Assembly: GCA_018712985.1 (NCBI GenBank)
Contig: DVGA01000042.1
Location: 1 to 49,303, forward strand
From: Candidatus Scatomorpha intestinavium
GTDB lineage: Bacteria > Bacillota > Clostridia > Oscillospirales > Oscillospiraceae
Length of the DNA stretch: 49,303 nucleotides
Direction: 5' to 3'
Part shown: in pieces, positions 30,380-37,597 of the stretch
Numbering within the stretch: the first letter of the stretch is position 1
How the letters are laid out: each line of letters begins with the position of its first letter
Translations under genes and position numbers: made by a program
Notes under the pieces: generated by a model
Seen by the model: only the letters and a program-made list of their open reading frames with translations
Database searches by the model: none
What the model was told of the DNA's origin: nothing

Positions 30380-32410
30380 ATGTCCAAAAAGGCCAAGATA
30401 ATACTCTTTTCCTGCCTCGGCGCGCTGTTTATAATACTGCTGTTCGGCTTCCTCTTCGGCGCGCTGCCGTATCTGCTCGCCGGCTCCGAGCTGCCGGAGG
30501 GTGCGCAGCTCACGCTTACCGTAACGGACGGCGGCATCTCCGCGTCCTGGACGCGCTCGGAGCAGGCGGACAGCTACCGGGCGGAGGTGTTTCTCCCCGG
30601 GGAGGAGGAGCCGCTGCTCTCGCTCGAGTGCCCCGGGCCGGAGTGCGTCTTTACCGGCCTGCCCGAGGGCGGCGCGGTGGAGATCCGCATAACCCCGCTC
30701 AAGCACTTTGACGTCCTCGCGCGCGAATTCGCCCGCGAGGGCTCCGGGGCCATATCCGTAACCGTGCCGCTCACCGCGCTGGCGGTGGAAAACCTCAGCT
30801 ATGAGATAGACGAGGAGCGGCAGCGGCTTTCGATAAGCTTCGACGCCGTTGAGGACGAGGGGCTCGGCTATGAGCTCCGGCTCGCCGGCGCGGAGGGCGA
30901 GAAGACGGTCGCGCGCGCGGACAGCGGCACGGCCGCGGTGGATTTCGGCGGCGAGGGCGGTATCGCCATGCCCGAATACGGCTCGCCCGACAGCTTCGTG
31001 GTGCGCAGCGTCCGCTCGGGGGAGGGCTATACCCTCACCGGCGCGGCGTCGGAGCCCATAGTCGTCGAGCGCGAGGACCTGCTCGGCCGGACGCTGGAGA
31101 TAGAGTATGAGACCGTCTCAAGGAACGTGCTGCGCATCAGCTGGAACGAGACCAAGGGCAACGGCTATGAGCTGCAGCAGCTCGTGGACGGCGAGTGGAC
31201 GACCGTGAAGGCCGTCGAGCGCGACGGCGCGCGCGAACATACCACGCCCACGCTCAGGAGCTGCACGAGCTACGGCTTCCGCGTGATCACCGTGGGCGGG
31301 GACGTGCCGGAGGGCGCGGAATACGCCGCCGAGCCGGCCACGCTCGAGCTGTTCACGGACGCTTCGCCCCTGTACTGCACCATCTGGCCCATGAAGGACC
31401 TCGAGCTCTATTCCGGCACGGACATGTCCGAAACGGTGGGCACGGCGAAGGCCGCGGCGGCGTACTGCGTCCTCGGCGAGGAAGACGGGCTCTTCCGCGT
31501 GCGGGTGGACGGGGTGTACGGCTATATCGACAGCCGCTACTGCATGATAAACCTGCCCGAATACCTCGGCGAGCTCTGCTCGTACGACATCACGAACAGC
31601 TACGCCTCCAAGTACAAGGTCCACGGCTTTGAGATCCCGGAGGTCACCGGCACGGTGGTGACGGGCTATGAGCACGTCCGCCTCGCGGAGGGGGTATACC
31701 TCGCCCCATATCTCTACCCCTGCTGCGAAAAGCTGATGGAGGCGGCCTCCGCCGCGCGGGAGGACGGCTACAGGCTGAAAATTTACGACTCCTACCGCCC
31801 CAACGCCGCCACGCGCGCGATATACGACACGGCGGAGCTCATACTCGACGACCCGCTGCCGGAGACGGCCTATGAAAGCGATGAGCGGCCCGACGACCTG
31901 CCCGAGGCGGCCGAGGGCGAGGAGCTCACCTACCGCCGCCTGGTGACGGAGGGGAACTACACGCTTGCAAACTTCCTCGCGCGCAGCGGCTCCGCGCACA
32001 ACATGGGCATAGCGCTCGACCTCACGCTCGAAATCCCCGGCCAGGGCGACCTTGAGATGCAGACGGAGATGCACGATTTGAGCTGGTACTCCGTCATCTC
32101 GCGCAACAACGCCAACGCCGTGCTGTTGGACGGCTATATGAAGGCCGCCGGCTTCGGCGGGCTGACGAGCGAGTGGTGGCACTTCCAGGACAACGAGACG
32201 CGCGACGCTCTCGGGCTGAACATCTATCTCTACAGCGGTGTCTCGCCCGAGTGCTGGGTCGCGGACGACTACGGCTGGCGCTACCGCCGCGCGGACGGCA
32301 GCTTTATAAAGGACGCAACGGTCGAAATAGGCGGGATGGAGTACACCTTCGACAGCGTAGGATACACTGAGCTCTGGCCCGAGGGCGAGAGCCCAAGCAT
32401 AGCGGAATGA
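30380..32410 (+). CDS. Membrane-anchored VanX-like D,D-dipeptidase with Fn3-like and SH3-like domains
   Basis: A 676-residue protein with one N-terminal membrane helix (residues 6-32). About three fibronectin-III-like beta domains (40-330) and an SH3-like domain (about 340-395) follow. The C-terminal M15D peptidase shows Y-D-S-Y-R-P (R473), the zinc site S-A-H-N-M-G-I-A-L-D (H540, D547) and E-W-W-H-F (E598, H601). Known VanX enzymes hydrolyse D-Ala-D-Ala and are cytoplasmic single-domain proteins. This one is predicted extracellular, so a peptidoglycan-derived peptide is the likelier substrate. It ends the operon at a strong terminator. Confidence 0.85.
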   Translation: MSKKAKIILFSCLGALFIILLFGFLFGALPYLLAGSELPEGAQLTLTVTDGGISASWTRSEQADSYRAEVFLPGEEEPLLSLECPGPECVFTGLPEGGAVEIRITPLKHFDVLAREFAREGSGAISVTVPLTALAVENLSYEIDEERQRLSISFDAVEDEGLGYELRLAGAEGEKTVARADSGTAAVDFGGEGGIAMPEYGSPDSFVVRSVRSGEGYTLTGAASEPIVVEREDLLGRTLEIEYETVSRNVLRISWNETKGNGYELQQLVDGEWTTVKAVERDGAREHTTPTLRSCTSYGFRVITVGGDVPEGAEYAAEPATLELFTDASPLYCTIWPMKDLELYSGTDMSETVGTAKAAAAYCVLGEEDGLFRVRVDGVYGYIDSRYCMINLPEYLGELCSYDITNSYASKYKVHGFEIPEVTGTVVTGYEHVRLAEGVYLAPYLYPCCEKLMEAASAAREDGYRLKIYDSYRPNAATRAIYDTAELILDDPLPETAYESDERPDDLPEAAEGEELTYRRLVTEGNYTLANFLARSGSAHNMGIALDLTLEIPGQGDLEMQTEMHDLSWYSVISRNNANAVLLDGYMKAAGFGGLTSEWWHFQDNETRDALGLNIYLYSGVSPECWVADDYGWRYRRADGSFIKDATVEIGGMEYTFDSVGYTELWPEGESPSIAE

Positions 32411-32445
32411 AAAAGCCGCCGGGGTTTGTCCCCGGCGGCTTTTTT
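32410..32445. terminator. Bidirectional terminator between converging envelope operons
   Basis: A perfect GCCGCCGGGG/CCCCGGCGGC stem with a 5-base loop is flanked by AAAAA on the left and TTTTTT on the right. It overlaps the last base of the VanX-like stop codon and can serve both strands. Confidence 0.93.
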
Positions 32446-32515
32446 CGCCCAAAACAGGCCGTAAGATTATTTGATTCCGCGCTCCGCGGGCCTGGCCCGG
32501 CGCCGCGGACAGCGC

Positions 32516-33370
32516 TCAGGCCGCGGCCGCGACCTCGAACTCCAGCCGGCCGAGCGCCCCCGCGCCGAGGGCGTATTTGTCGAACACGAGCACGACGTTC
32601 CCCGCCTCGTTGATATAAAACGCGGAGCTCTCGTTTATCGCGCTCTCGAGGTCCGTGTCCTCCCAGAGCATGGACTTGCTCTCGTCATCCAGGGCCGCGA
32701 GGCCGTTTTCGACCGCCGATACGCACAGTTCAAGGTAGTTTTCGCCTATCAGGTCCTCAAGCGTGAGCTCCTCTCCGGTCGTCACGTCGTAGTTGTAGTA
32801 GTGGAAGCTCGAATAGACCGCCGCGCCGCTCTCGGTCTTTATCACGGCGAAGGAGAGCAGCCTGTCCCCGGTGTGATAGACCTCGTATCCCGCGTCGACG
32901 CGCACGGGTATGAACTCCTCCGGGTCGCCGCCGGTGGAGACATAAGCGTCGTAATACTCCTCCGCGCGGCGCTCGCTCTCGGCCACCTCGGCCTCCACGG
33001 TCGTGCGGATGAGCTCGTTCACCTCGTCCGCCCAGGGGGCGGAAGCGTCCCCGGAGTCGATGGCCGGCAATCGCACGTCCACCTCGCTGGCGTGGCTGGA
33101 CTCGTGGTAGTCGGCTATCGTCAGCACGCGGCAGATGCCGCCTATCACCGGCAGGTCGTACATCGCCGCGGCAAAGGTCGGCACGGTGTTCAAAAGCAGC
33201 ACGAACACGGCGCAGGCCGCGGCGAGCGGCGCCGCCGCGCGCACAAAGGCCCTTCCGGGGCGGCGGGCTGCCCGGCGGCGGGCGCCCTCCTCCAGTCCGC
33301 GCTCCACTGCGCCGCCCAGCTCCGGCGGGATGGGAACGCCGGTATACAGCTCCCTCAGCTCCTTCTTCAC
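32516..33370 (-). CDS. RsiV-like anti-sigma factor (DUF3298)
   Basis: A 284-residue membrane protein with a short cytoplasmic N-domain (1-43), one membrane helix (about 45-68) and an extracellular part. The extracellular part holds a DUF4163-like segment and a C-terminal DUF3298-like domain (Y-Y-N-Y-D-V-T-T-G-E-E-L-T-L-E-D-L-I near residue 200). This is the layout of Bacillus RsiV, which binds lysozyme and is then cut to release SigV. The gene overlaps the sigma factor gene (ATGA at 33367-33370). What it senses here is inference. It is the last gene of the operon. Confidence 0.85.
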   Translation of the reverse strand: MKKELRELYTGVPIPPELGGAVERGLEEGARRRAARRPGRAFVRAAAPLAAACAVFVLLLNTVPTFAAAMYDLPVIGGICRVLTIADYHESSHASEVDVRLPAIDSGDASAPWADEVNELIRTTVEAEVAESERRAEEYYDAYVSTGGDPEEFIPVRVDAGYEVYHTGDRLLSFAVIKTESGAAVYSSFHYYNYDVTTGEELTLEDLIGENYLELCVSAVENGLAALDDESKSMLWEDTDLESAINESSAFYINEAGNVVLVFDKYALGAGALGRLEFEVAAAA

Positions 33371-33885
33371 AGCCAGTCCTCCTCTCCAAGTTCTCGCCGC
33401 AGCTCCTTCAGGGCACGGTAGAGCCGGGCCTTCGCCGTGCTCAGCGTGCAGCCCGCGCTCTCGGCCACCTCGGCGAGCGTCATGTCCTCAAAAAAACGCA
33501 GTATCACCACGGTCTTGAGCTTGGGCGGCAGGGCGTCTATGGCCCTGCCGACGGCCATGGCGTCCGAGCGCTCCTCCGCCGCATCCGGCTGCGCGGGGAC
33601 AAGCTCCGGCTGGCTGTCCAGGCTCGCCACATCCCCGCGGCGCTTCCTGCGGCGCAGCATATCCAGGCACTCATTCACCAGGATGCGCGTAAAAAAGGCG
33701 CGCAGCCGCTCTGGGGAGCGCAGGCTGTCCAGATGCTCGAGCCCGGAGGCCACCGCCTCCTGCACGGCGTCGAGCGCGTCCTCCCGCGATCTCAGATAGC
33801 CGTAGGCCAGGCGGTAGGCGCGCTGTTGATCTTCTCTGACAAAATCCGCGTATTCCTCAACCGTTATCCGGCCCAAGCTTCTCAC
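33367..33885 (-). CDS. ECF-family RNA polymerase sigma factor, SigV-like
   Basis: A 172-residue ECF sigma factor. Region 2 has A-Y-R-L-A-Y-G-Y-L-R-S-R-E-D-A-L-D-A-V-Q-E-A. Region 4 has A-L-P-P-K-L-K-T-V-V-I-L-R-F-F-E-D-M-T-L-A-E-V-A and L-S-T-A-K-A-R-L-Y-R-A-L, the recognition helix for the -35 element. It starts with GTG at 33885 after AGAGGG (spacing short) and lies 15 bases after the DUF4358 gene. Its partner anti-sigma overlaps it. An ECF-type promoter in front of the operon suggests autoregulation. Confidence 0.9.
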   Translation of the reverse strand: MRSLGRITVEEYADFVREDQQRAYRLAYGYLRSREDALDAVQEAVASGLEHLDSLRSPERLRAFFTRILVNECLDMLRRRKRRGDVASLDSQPELVPAQPDAAEERSDAMAVGRAIDALPPKLKTVVILRFFEDMTLAEVAESAGCTLSTAKARLYRALKELRRELGEEDWL

Positions 33886-33900
33886 TTTCCCTCTTTTTCT

Positions 33901-34365
33901 CTATCCCGCGAACGCCGAGTCCCAGGCGCTCTTCGCACCCGAGGTGTCCGGCGCGGTGCAGAGCAGCACATACCTGCCGCTCGAGAGCAGCAGCGTCCCC
34001 TCGAGCTTCGGCACCTCATCCGGCAGGTAGTCTGCGTAATCGTCTATCCGCTCATCGTTGCGCGAGCGGAGTGAGGACACAAGCGTCCCGGCCGCGGCCT
34101 CGTCCGGGAGCTCGAACACCGCGAGCTCCTCCGCCGTGGCCCCGGCTCCCGCCCAGGCCGCGCATTGCGCGTCCTCGCCGACGCCGTAGAGCTGCCGGGC
34201 GATGCCCTCGTCCAGCAGGTACAGCTCCTCGCTGAATTCAACGCTGTCCTTTATCTTGAAGGCGAGCTCGTCGAGCTCCACCTCGGGCTGCGCAGCGCCG
34301 CCGCAGCCCGCGAGCAGCAGCGCCAGAAGCGCCGCGCAGAGCGAAATGGTTACTGTCTTTTTCAT
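33901..34365 (-). CDS. DUF4358 lipoprotein
   Basis: A 154-residue lipoprotein (lipobox L-A-G-C). It has the DUF4358 pattern E-L-Y-L-L-D-E-G-I-A-R-Q-L-Y-G near residue 50, followed by a region with F-E-L-P-D-E-A-A and R-Y-V-L-L-C-T-A-P near the end. The family is of unknown function. Its ATG overlaps the esterase stop (ATGA), so the two are probably made together. It lies upstream of the sigma factor gene. Confidence 0.8.
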   Translation of the reverse strand: MKKTVTISLCAALLALLLAGCGGAAQPEVELDELAFKIKDSVEFSEELYLLDEGIARQLYGVGEDAQCAAWAGAGATAEELAVFELPDEAAAGTLVSSLRSRNDERIDDYADYLPDEVPKLEGTLLLSSGRYVLLCTAPDTSGAKSAWDSAFAG

Positions 34366-35372
34366 GCCTCAACCTCCGTGACCGTGTGTGTTTTCAGGTA
34401 GTCGAGCCAGCTGACGCAAAGGCCCGGGTTCAGGTGCACCCCGTCGGGCGTCGAGCTCTCCGGCAGGCAGCCGTTTTCGTCCTTAAAGGCAGAGGCCACG
34501 TCGAGATAGTTTACGCCTTTCTCCTCCGCAAGCGCTATCAGCCGCTCGTTCCGGCTGAGGACGTTCTTGTTGTTGCACCAGGTGCCTGCGGCGTCCTTGG
34601 ACGCGCTGACCGGCAGTATGGACTGTACGTACACCTCGCAGTCCGGATTTGCGGCGAGGGCCGCATCGATTATGCCGGCGTACTTCTCAATGAATATGTC
34701 CGCGCTCTTCCAGCCGAGCTCGTTGAGCCCCAGCATTATATACACCTTTGCCGGCTTCAGCGCTCCGAGCGCGTCAACCGCGGAATACTGTCCGCCCGCC
34801 ACCGAAAACTTCTCCGTATATGCTGTCTCTACCGTCAGTCCGACGCTGCAAAGCCAGGTAGTGTCCTTCAGCCCGGAATAGAGCCTCAGCCCCTGGGTGC
34901 GCGAGTCGCCGATGAACACAGCGTCCGCGAAATATCCGTCGTCCACGGCCTCGCTCTCCGGCACCGGGGCAAATTCCCCGGCGCTTTCCCCCTCCGGCGG
35001 GTTTTCCGTGCCGGAATCCGGCTTCTCCTCCGGCTGGACCGTCTCCGCGGGAGGAACAGTCTCCTCCGGCCGCTCCGTTTCAATCACTGTACTCTCCGCC
35101 GGACGCTCCGTCTCTGCGGCCGGCGTTTCGGCCGGTTCGGGGGTAACTTCGGCTTCCGGCTCATCCGCCCCGTCGGCGGGCCTCTCCGGCTGCCTGCCGA
35201 GGCCTATTGTCACGCGTACGGGCCCCGTGCCTGTGCTGGCAAAGCCGTTGCCGCTGAGCATTGCCGGCAGCGCTATCAGCGCAAGCGAGCAGAGCACAAT
35301 ACCCCAGATCGTGGAAATCACAGCCCGGCGCACAGCCCGCTGCCTGCGCCTTGTCCTTTCCCGTCTGCTCAT
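34362..35372 (-). CDS. Membrane-anchored SGNH/GDSL-type esterase
   Basis: A 336-residue protein. It has an Arg-rich N-terminus, one membrane helix (about 20-40) and a Pro/Glu/Thr-rich spacer (65-145). The SGNH hydrolase domain follows, with F-I-G-D-S-R-T (nucleophile S157), a block-III-like G-L-N-E-L-G and P-D-G-V-H-L (D310, H313). Such enzymes remove or transfer acyl groups on wall glycans. It is the first gene of a four-gene operon with DUF4358, ECF sigma and anti-sigma. AAGGAGG lies about 10 bases before the ATG. Confidence 0.85.
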   Translation of the reverse strand: MSRRERTRRRQRAVRRAVISTIWGIVLCSLALIALPAMLSGNGFASTGTGPVRVTIGLGRQPERPADGADEPEAEVTPEPAETPAAETERPAESTVIETERPEETVPPAETVQPEEKPDSGTENPPEGESAGEFAPVPESEAVDDGYFADAVFIGDSRTQGLRLYSGLKDTTWLCSVGLTVETAYTEKFSVAGGQYSAVDALGALKPAKVYIMLGLNELGWKSADIFIEKYAGIIDAALAANPDCEVYVQSILPVSASKDAAGTWCNNKNVLSRNERLIALAEEKGVNYLDVASAFKDENGCLPESSTPDGVHLNPGLCVSWLDYLKTHTVTEVEA

Positions 35373-35408
35373 GGGCTACGCCTCCTTATCTTTCTCTACA
35401 CTGATACA

Positions 35409-35432
35409 GACGCCCCGCCCGGGCGAAAAGTT
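35409..35432 (-). promoter_or_regulatory. ECF-sigma-type promoter candidate before the esterase-sigma operon
   Basis: Minus strand: AACTTTT at 35426-35432 (the -35 core AAC at 35430-35432), 17 bases, then CGTC at 35409-35412 within CGTCTGT. The AAC/CGTC pair at this spacing is the general pattern of stress ECF sigma factors, including SigV. An A/T block (AAATAAAAAATTTTTT) just upstream could be an UP element. It lies 37 bases before the esterase start. Confidence 0.6.
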
Positions 35433-35452
35433 ATATCCCGCGAAAAAATTTT

Positions 35453-36310
35453 TTATTTACCTATGAGCCGTTCCACACGCTCATACAGCCCGCCGCGCAG
35501 CTCCTCTATCAGCCCGGCCGACCACGCGGGCAGCCGCTCGCGCCCGCAGGCCGAGATCAGCCCGTTCAGGACGTTCACAACGGCGTCTATTTCCGCCTCC
35601 CGTTCGTCGAAAGGGCCGTATTCACCCAAAAACGCCTCCTGCGCCGCGCCGGAGAGCGAGGAGCACACATTCCTCAAGTCCGCGTAGGCGTAGCCCCGGC
35701 CGAGGAGGTTGTAGTCAAACATCAGCGCTGACTCCCCTGAGCGCGCCACGGCGAGGTTCGTGTAGTAAAAATCGTTATAGGTGAGTGTCCGCCGTGCGCC
35801 GTCCACCGCCGAGCTTATTTTGTCCCAGTTGTCCTCAATAAGCCGCCAAACCGGCAGCGAGGCCGTCCCCGTGCGCTCCTTTACCCGCTCGAGGTTTTCG
35901 GGCGTGAGGGCGTCGTTCTCGTCATAGAGCTCCGCGCCGTGCTCCGCGGCATATTCATGCCCCCGGCTGTGCAGCTCCCTGTACCAGCGGGCGACGAGCG
36001 CGGCGGTGCGCGCATCACCGAGGTCCTCCGCCACGCCGAGGCGGTAGGGGCTCTCAAGTATGTCCTCCATGAGCAGCGCACGGTCCGTCGAGGCGTACAG
36101 CTTCAGCGTCGGGACGCCGAGCGCTGTCAACGCGGCGTAATTGCCGATTTCACGGCGGAATTCCGGCCGGGCGAAGGCCTTTATCACCATCGCCGCGCCG
36201 GGCGCCGCCGGGCGCACCCGCGCGACGGTCACCCCGTCCTTATCGCGTATCAGCTCCACGGAGATAGCGCGGACGCCCATTTTTACAAGCTCTTCTTCTA
36301 TAAAATCCAT
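35453..36310 (-). CDS. Phosphotransferase of the aminoglycoside/choline kinase fold
   Basis: A 285-residue APH-like kinase. The catalytic loop reads L-T-Y-N-D-F-Y-Y-T-N-L (in place of H-G-D-L-x-x-x-N), followed by the metal-binding F-D-Y-N-L-L-G-R-G-Y-A-Y-A-D-L-R-N. The Brenner-type His is a Tyr here. The N-lobe holds K71-like A-M-V-I-K-A-F and a Glu-rich helix. Substrate unknown; small-molecule or spore/cell-wall kinases and resistance enzymes share this fold, and no resistance context is visible. AGGAGG precedes the ATG at 36310; longer starts run into the tRNA terminator and are rejected. Confidence 0.78.
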   Translation of the reverse strand: MDFIEEELVKMGVRAISVELIRDKDGVTVARVRPAAPGAAMVIKAFARPEFRREIGNYAALTALGVPTLKLYASTDRALLMEDILESPYRLGVAEDLGDARTAALVARWYRELHSRGHEYAAEHGAELYDENDALTPENLERVKERTGTASLPVWRLIEDNWDKISSAVDGARRTLTYNDFYYTNLAVARSGESALMFDYNLLGRGYAYADLRNVCSSLSGAAQEAFLGEYGPFDEREAEIDAVVNVLNGLISACGRERLPAWSAGLIEELRGGLYERVERLIGK

Positions 36311-36330
36311 ACTGCCTCCTGAATGCAAAG

Positions 36331-36360
36331 AGCCGGGCCCGACTTCCGTCAGGCCCGGCT
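36331..36360 (-). terminator. Hairpin after tRNA-Thr
   Basis: A perfect 9-bp stem, AGCCGGGCC/GGCCCGGCT, with a 12-base loop lies 5 bases after the tRNA 3' end in its direction of transcription. It is followed by CTTTGC, a weak U-tract, so some read-through into the kinase gene is possible. Confidence 0.55.
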
Positions 36361-36365
36361 TGGCT

Positions 36366-36441
36366 TGGAGCTGGCAATGTGACTCGAACACACGACCTGC
36401 TGATTACGAATCAGCTGCTCTACCGACTGAGCTATGCCAGC
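36366..36441 (-). tRNA. tRNA-Thr(CGU)
   Basis: 76 bases with all arms intact: acceptor GCTGGCA/TGCCAGC, D-arm A-G-C-T-C-A-G-T-C-G-G-T, anticodon stem CTGAT/ATCAG with loop TTCGTAA (anticodon CGT, reads ACG) and T-loop G-T-T-C-G-A-G-T-C. A 3' CCA is encoded. A good promoter lies upstream. Confidence 0.95.
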
Positions 36442-36462
36442 GCGCCTTTTTCGCGCCTGAAA

Positions 36463-36491
36463 ATTTTATCATAGAGCCGGGGTAAAGTCAA
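36463..36491 (-). promoter_or_regulatory. Promoter of tRNA-Thr
   Basis: Minus strand: -35 TTGACT (36486-36491), a 17-base spacer, and -10 TAAAAT (36463-36468) with an extended TGA just before it. It lies 22 bases before the mature tRNA 5' end. Confidence 0.85.
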
Positions 36492-36681
36492 CAGCTTTTT
36501 GCTTTCTTACAAATCAATTACAAAGTGTAATCATGCATCAAATCCTGCCCGTGCACATCGCTTGCCGCTGCTTTCCCGTTTCGATTCCGCGAGTTTATCG
36601 ACCTTTTCCGACCCGCCGCACACCCGCCGCGGCGCGAATACCATTGACATAACTGACGCTGCACAGAGGCTATTCAGAGAG

Positions 36682-36711
36682 TTATCAACATTATCAACAG
36701 GGTTTTCAACA
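36682..36711. repeat. Cluster of DnaA-box-like nonamers
   Basis: TTATCAACA occurs twice back to back (36682-36690, 36691-36699), TTTTCAACA follows at 36703-36711, and an inverted TTTTCAACA lies at 36782-36790. TTATCAACA differs by one base from the DnaA consensus TTATCCACA. No dnaA, dnaN or AT-rich unwinding element is in the window. Confidence 0.45.
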
Positions 36712-36864
36712 GCCTCCCCGGGCGCAAAGCCTGATTTTACGCGGTCCAGGCCGCAATATCGCCACTCCCCCGGACTCGGCATGTTGAAAACTCCGGGGGA
36801 CGAAGTTTACATAACGTGGAGCATATTATTCCCCGCGGCGGCGTGAAGGATAGTATGCACGGCG

Positions 36865-37593
36865 CTAATCCTGCCGGAGGGCGGCGCCTCTCCCCCTCGA
36901 GCTCAGGCGCTCCCGGGCGTGCTCGAGCAGGCCGCTGTCTGCAAGGGAGACAAAGTCCCTGCCTGCGACTATGATGTGGTCCACAAGGTCCACCTCCACG
37001 GCGGCGAGCGCGGTCATCAGCTTTTCCGTGGCGAGCTCGTCCTCCCTTGACGGCAGGGCGAGGCCGTAGGGGTGGTTGTGCGCCACGATGGCCTTCGCGG
37101 CGTTCTGCCCGAGGACGTACTCCACCATGCTGCGCGTGCTGACCTCGGCAAAATTGCCCGTGCCGCGCGCCATGGCGCGGCAGTTTATATACCCGCAGCG
37201 GCTGTCGAGGCAGATGACGTACACCACCTCGCTCTTCTCGTGCGCGAAGAGCGGGACGAGGAACTGCCCCGCCGCGGCCGAGGTGTCCATCACCTCGCCG
37301 GGGCTCCACTTGCGCTCCATGTACCGGCGGCTCACCTGCGGTATCAGGCGGAGGAAGACCGCCGTCTCCCTTCCCACGCCCTCAACGCGCTCAAGGTCGT
37401 CGATCCGCGCGTCGAACACGCGGTCGATCGAGCCGAAATAGTCTATGAGCCGGTGGGCCGTCTCGTTCGTGTCCTGCCGCGGCCGGACATAGAAGAGCAG
37501 AAGCTCGAGGACGTTTACATCGTCGAAATTTTCGAGCCCGTGCTCGATAAAGCGGCGGCGCAGCCGCTCGCGGTGCCCCTCGTGTACGCCCAT
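36865..37593 (-). CDS. radC: RadC family JAB-domain protein
   Basis: A 242-residue RadC (UPF0758). It has a helix-hairpin-helix-like N-domain (V-E-G-V-G-R-E-T near residue 70) and a JAB metallo-hydrolase fold with A-H-N-H-P-Y-G-L-A-L-P-S-R-E-D, which holds the two metal-binding His and the Asp. Despite the name, a role in DNA repair is not established. It starts 4 bases after the tsaD stop and is the last gene of the uvrB-polA operon. Confidence 0.9.
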   Translation of the reverse strand: MGVHEGHRERLRRRFIEHGLENFDDVNVLELLLFYVRPRQDTNETAHRLIDYFGSIDRVFDARIDDLERVEGVGRETAVFLRLIPQVSRRYMERKWSPGEVMDTSAAAGQFLVPLFAHEKSEVVYVICLDSRCGYINCRAMARGTGNFAEVSTRSMVEYVLGQNAAKAIVAHNHPYGLALPSREDELATEKLMTALAAVEVDLVDHIIVAGRDFVSLADSGLLEHARERLSSRGRGAALRQD

Positions 37594-37597
37594 CTGC

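Larger units (their letters stand above)
36442..36864. other. Intergenic region with tRNA promoter and DnaA-box-like cluster
   Basis: No credible gene. From the left: the tRNA-Thr promoter (36463-36491), unremarkable sequence, then a cluster of DnaA-box-like sites (36682-36711 and 36782-36790) and a 9-bp inverted repeat (36766-36774 with 36792-36800). An 83-codon minus-strand frame across the cluster looks like a by-product of those repeats. No terminator was found for the radC end of the operon on the right. Confidence 0.6.

Noticed and set aside
36531-36782. 83-codon minus-strand frame with V-E-N-P-V-D-N-V-D-N
   Set aside because: The repetitive residues come from the TTATCAACA/TTTTCAACA nonamers; no ribosome binding site and no homology recognised.
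36442-36864. Chromosomal replication origin
   Set aside because: DnaA-box-like sites are present, but there is no dnaA/dnaN, no AT-rich unwinding element and only one-mismatch boxes.
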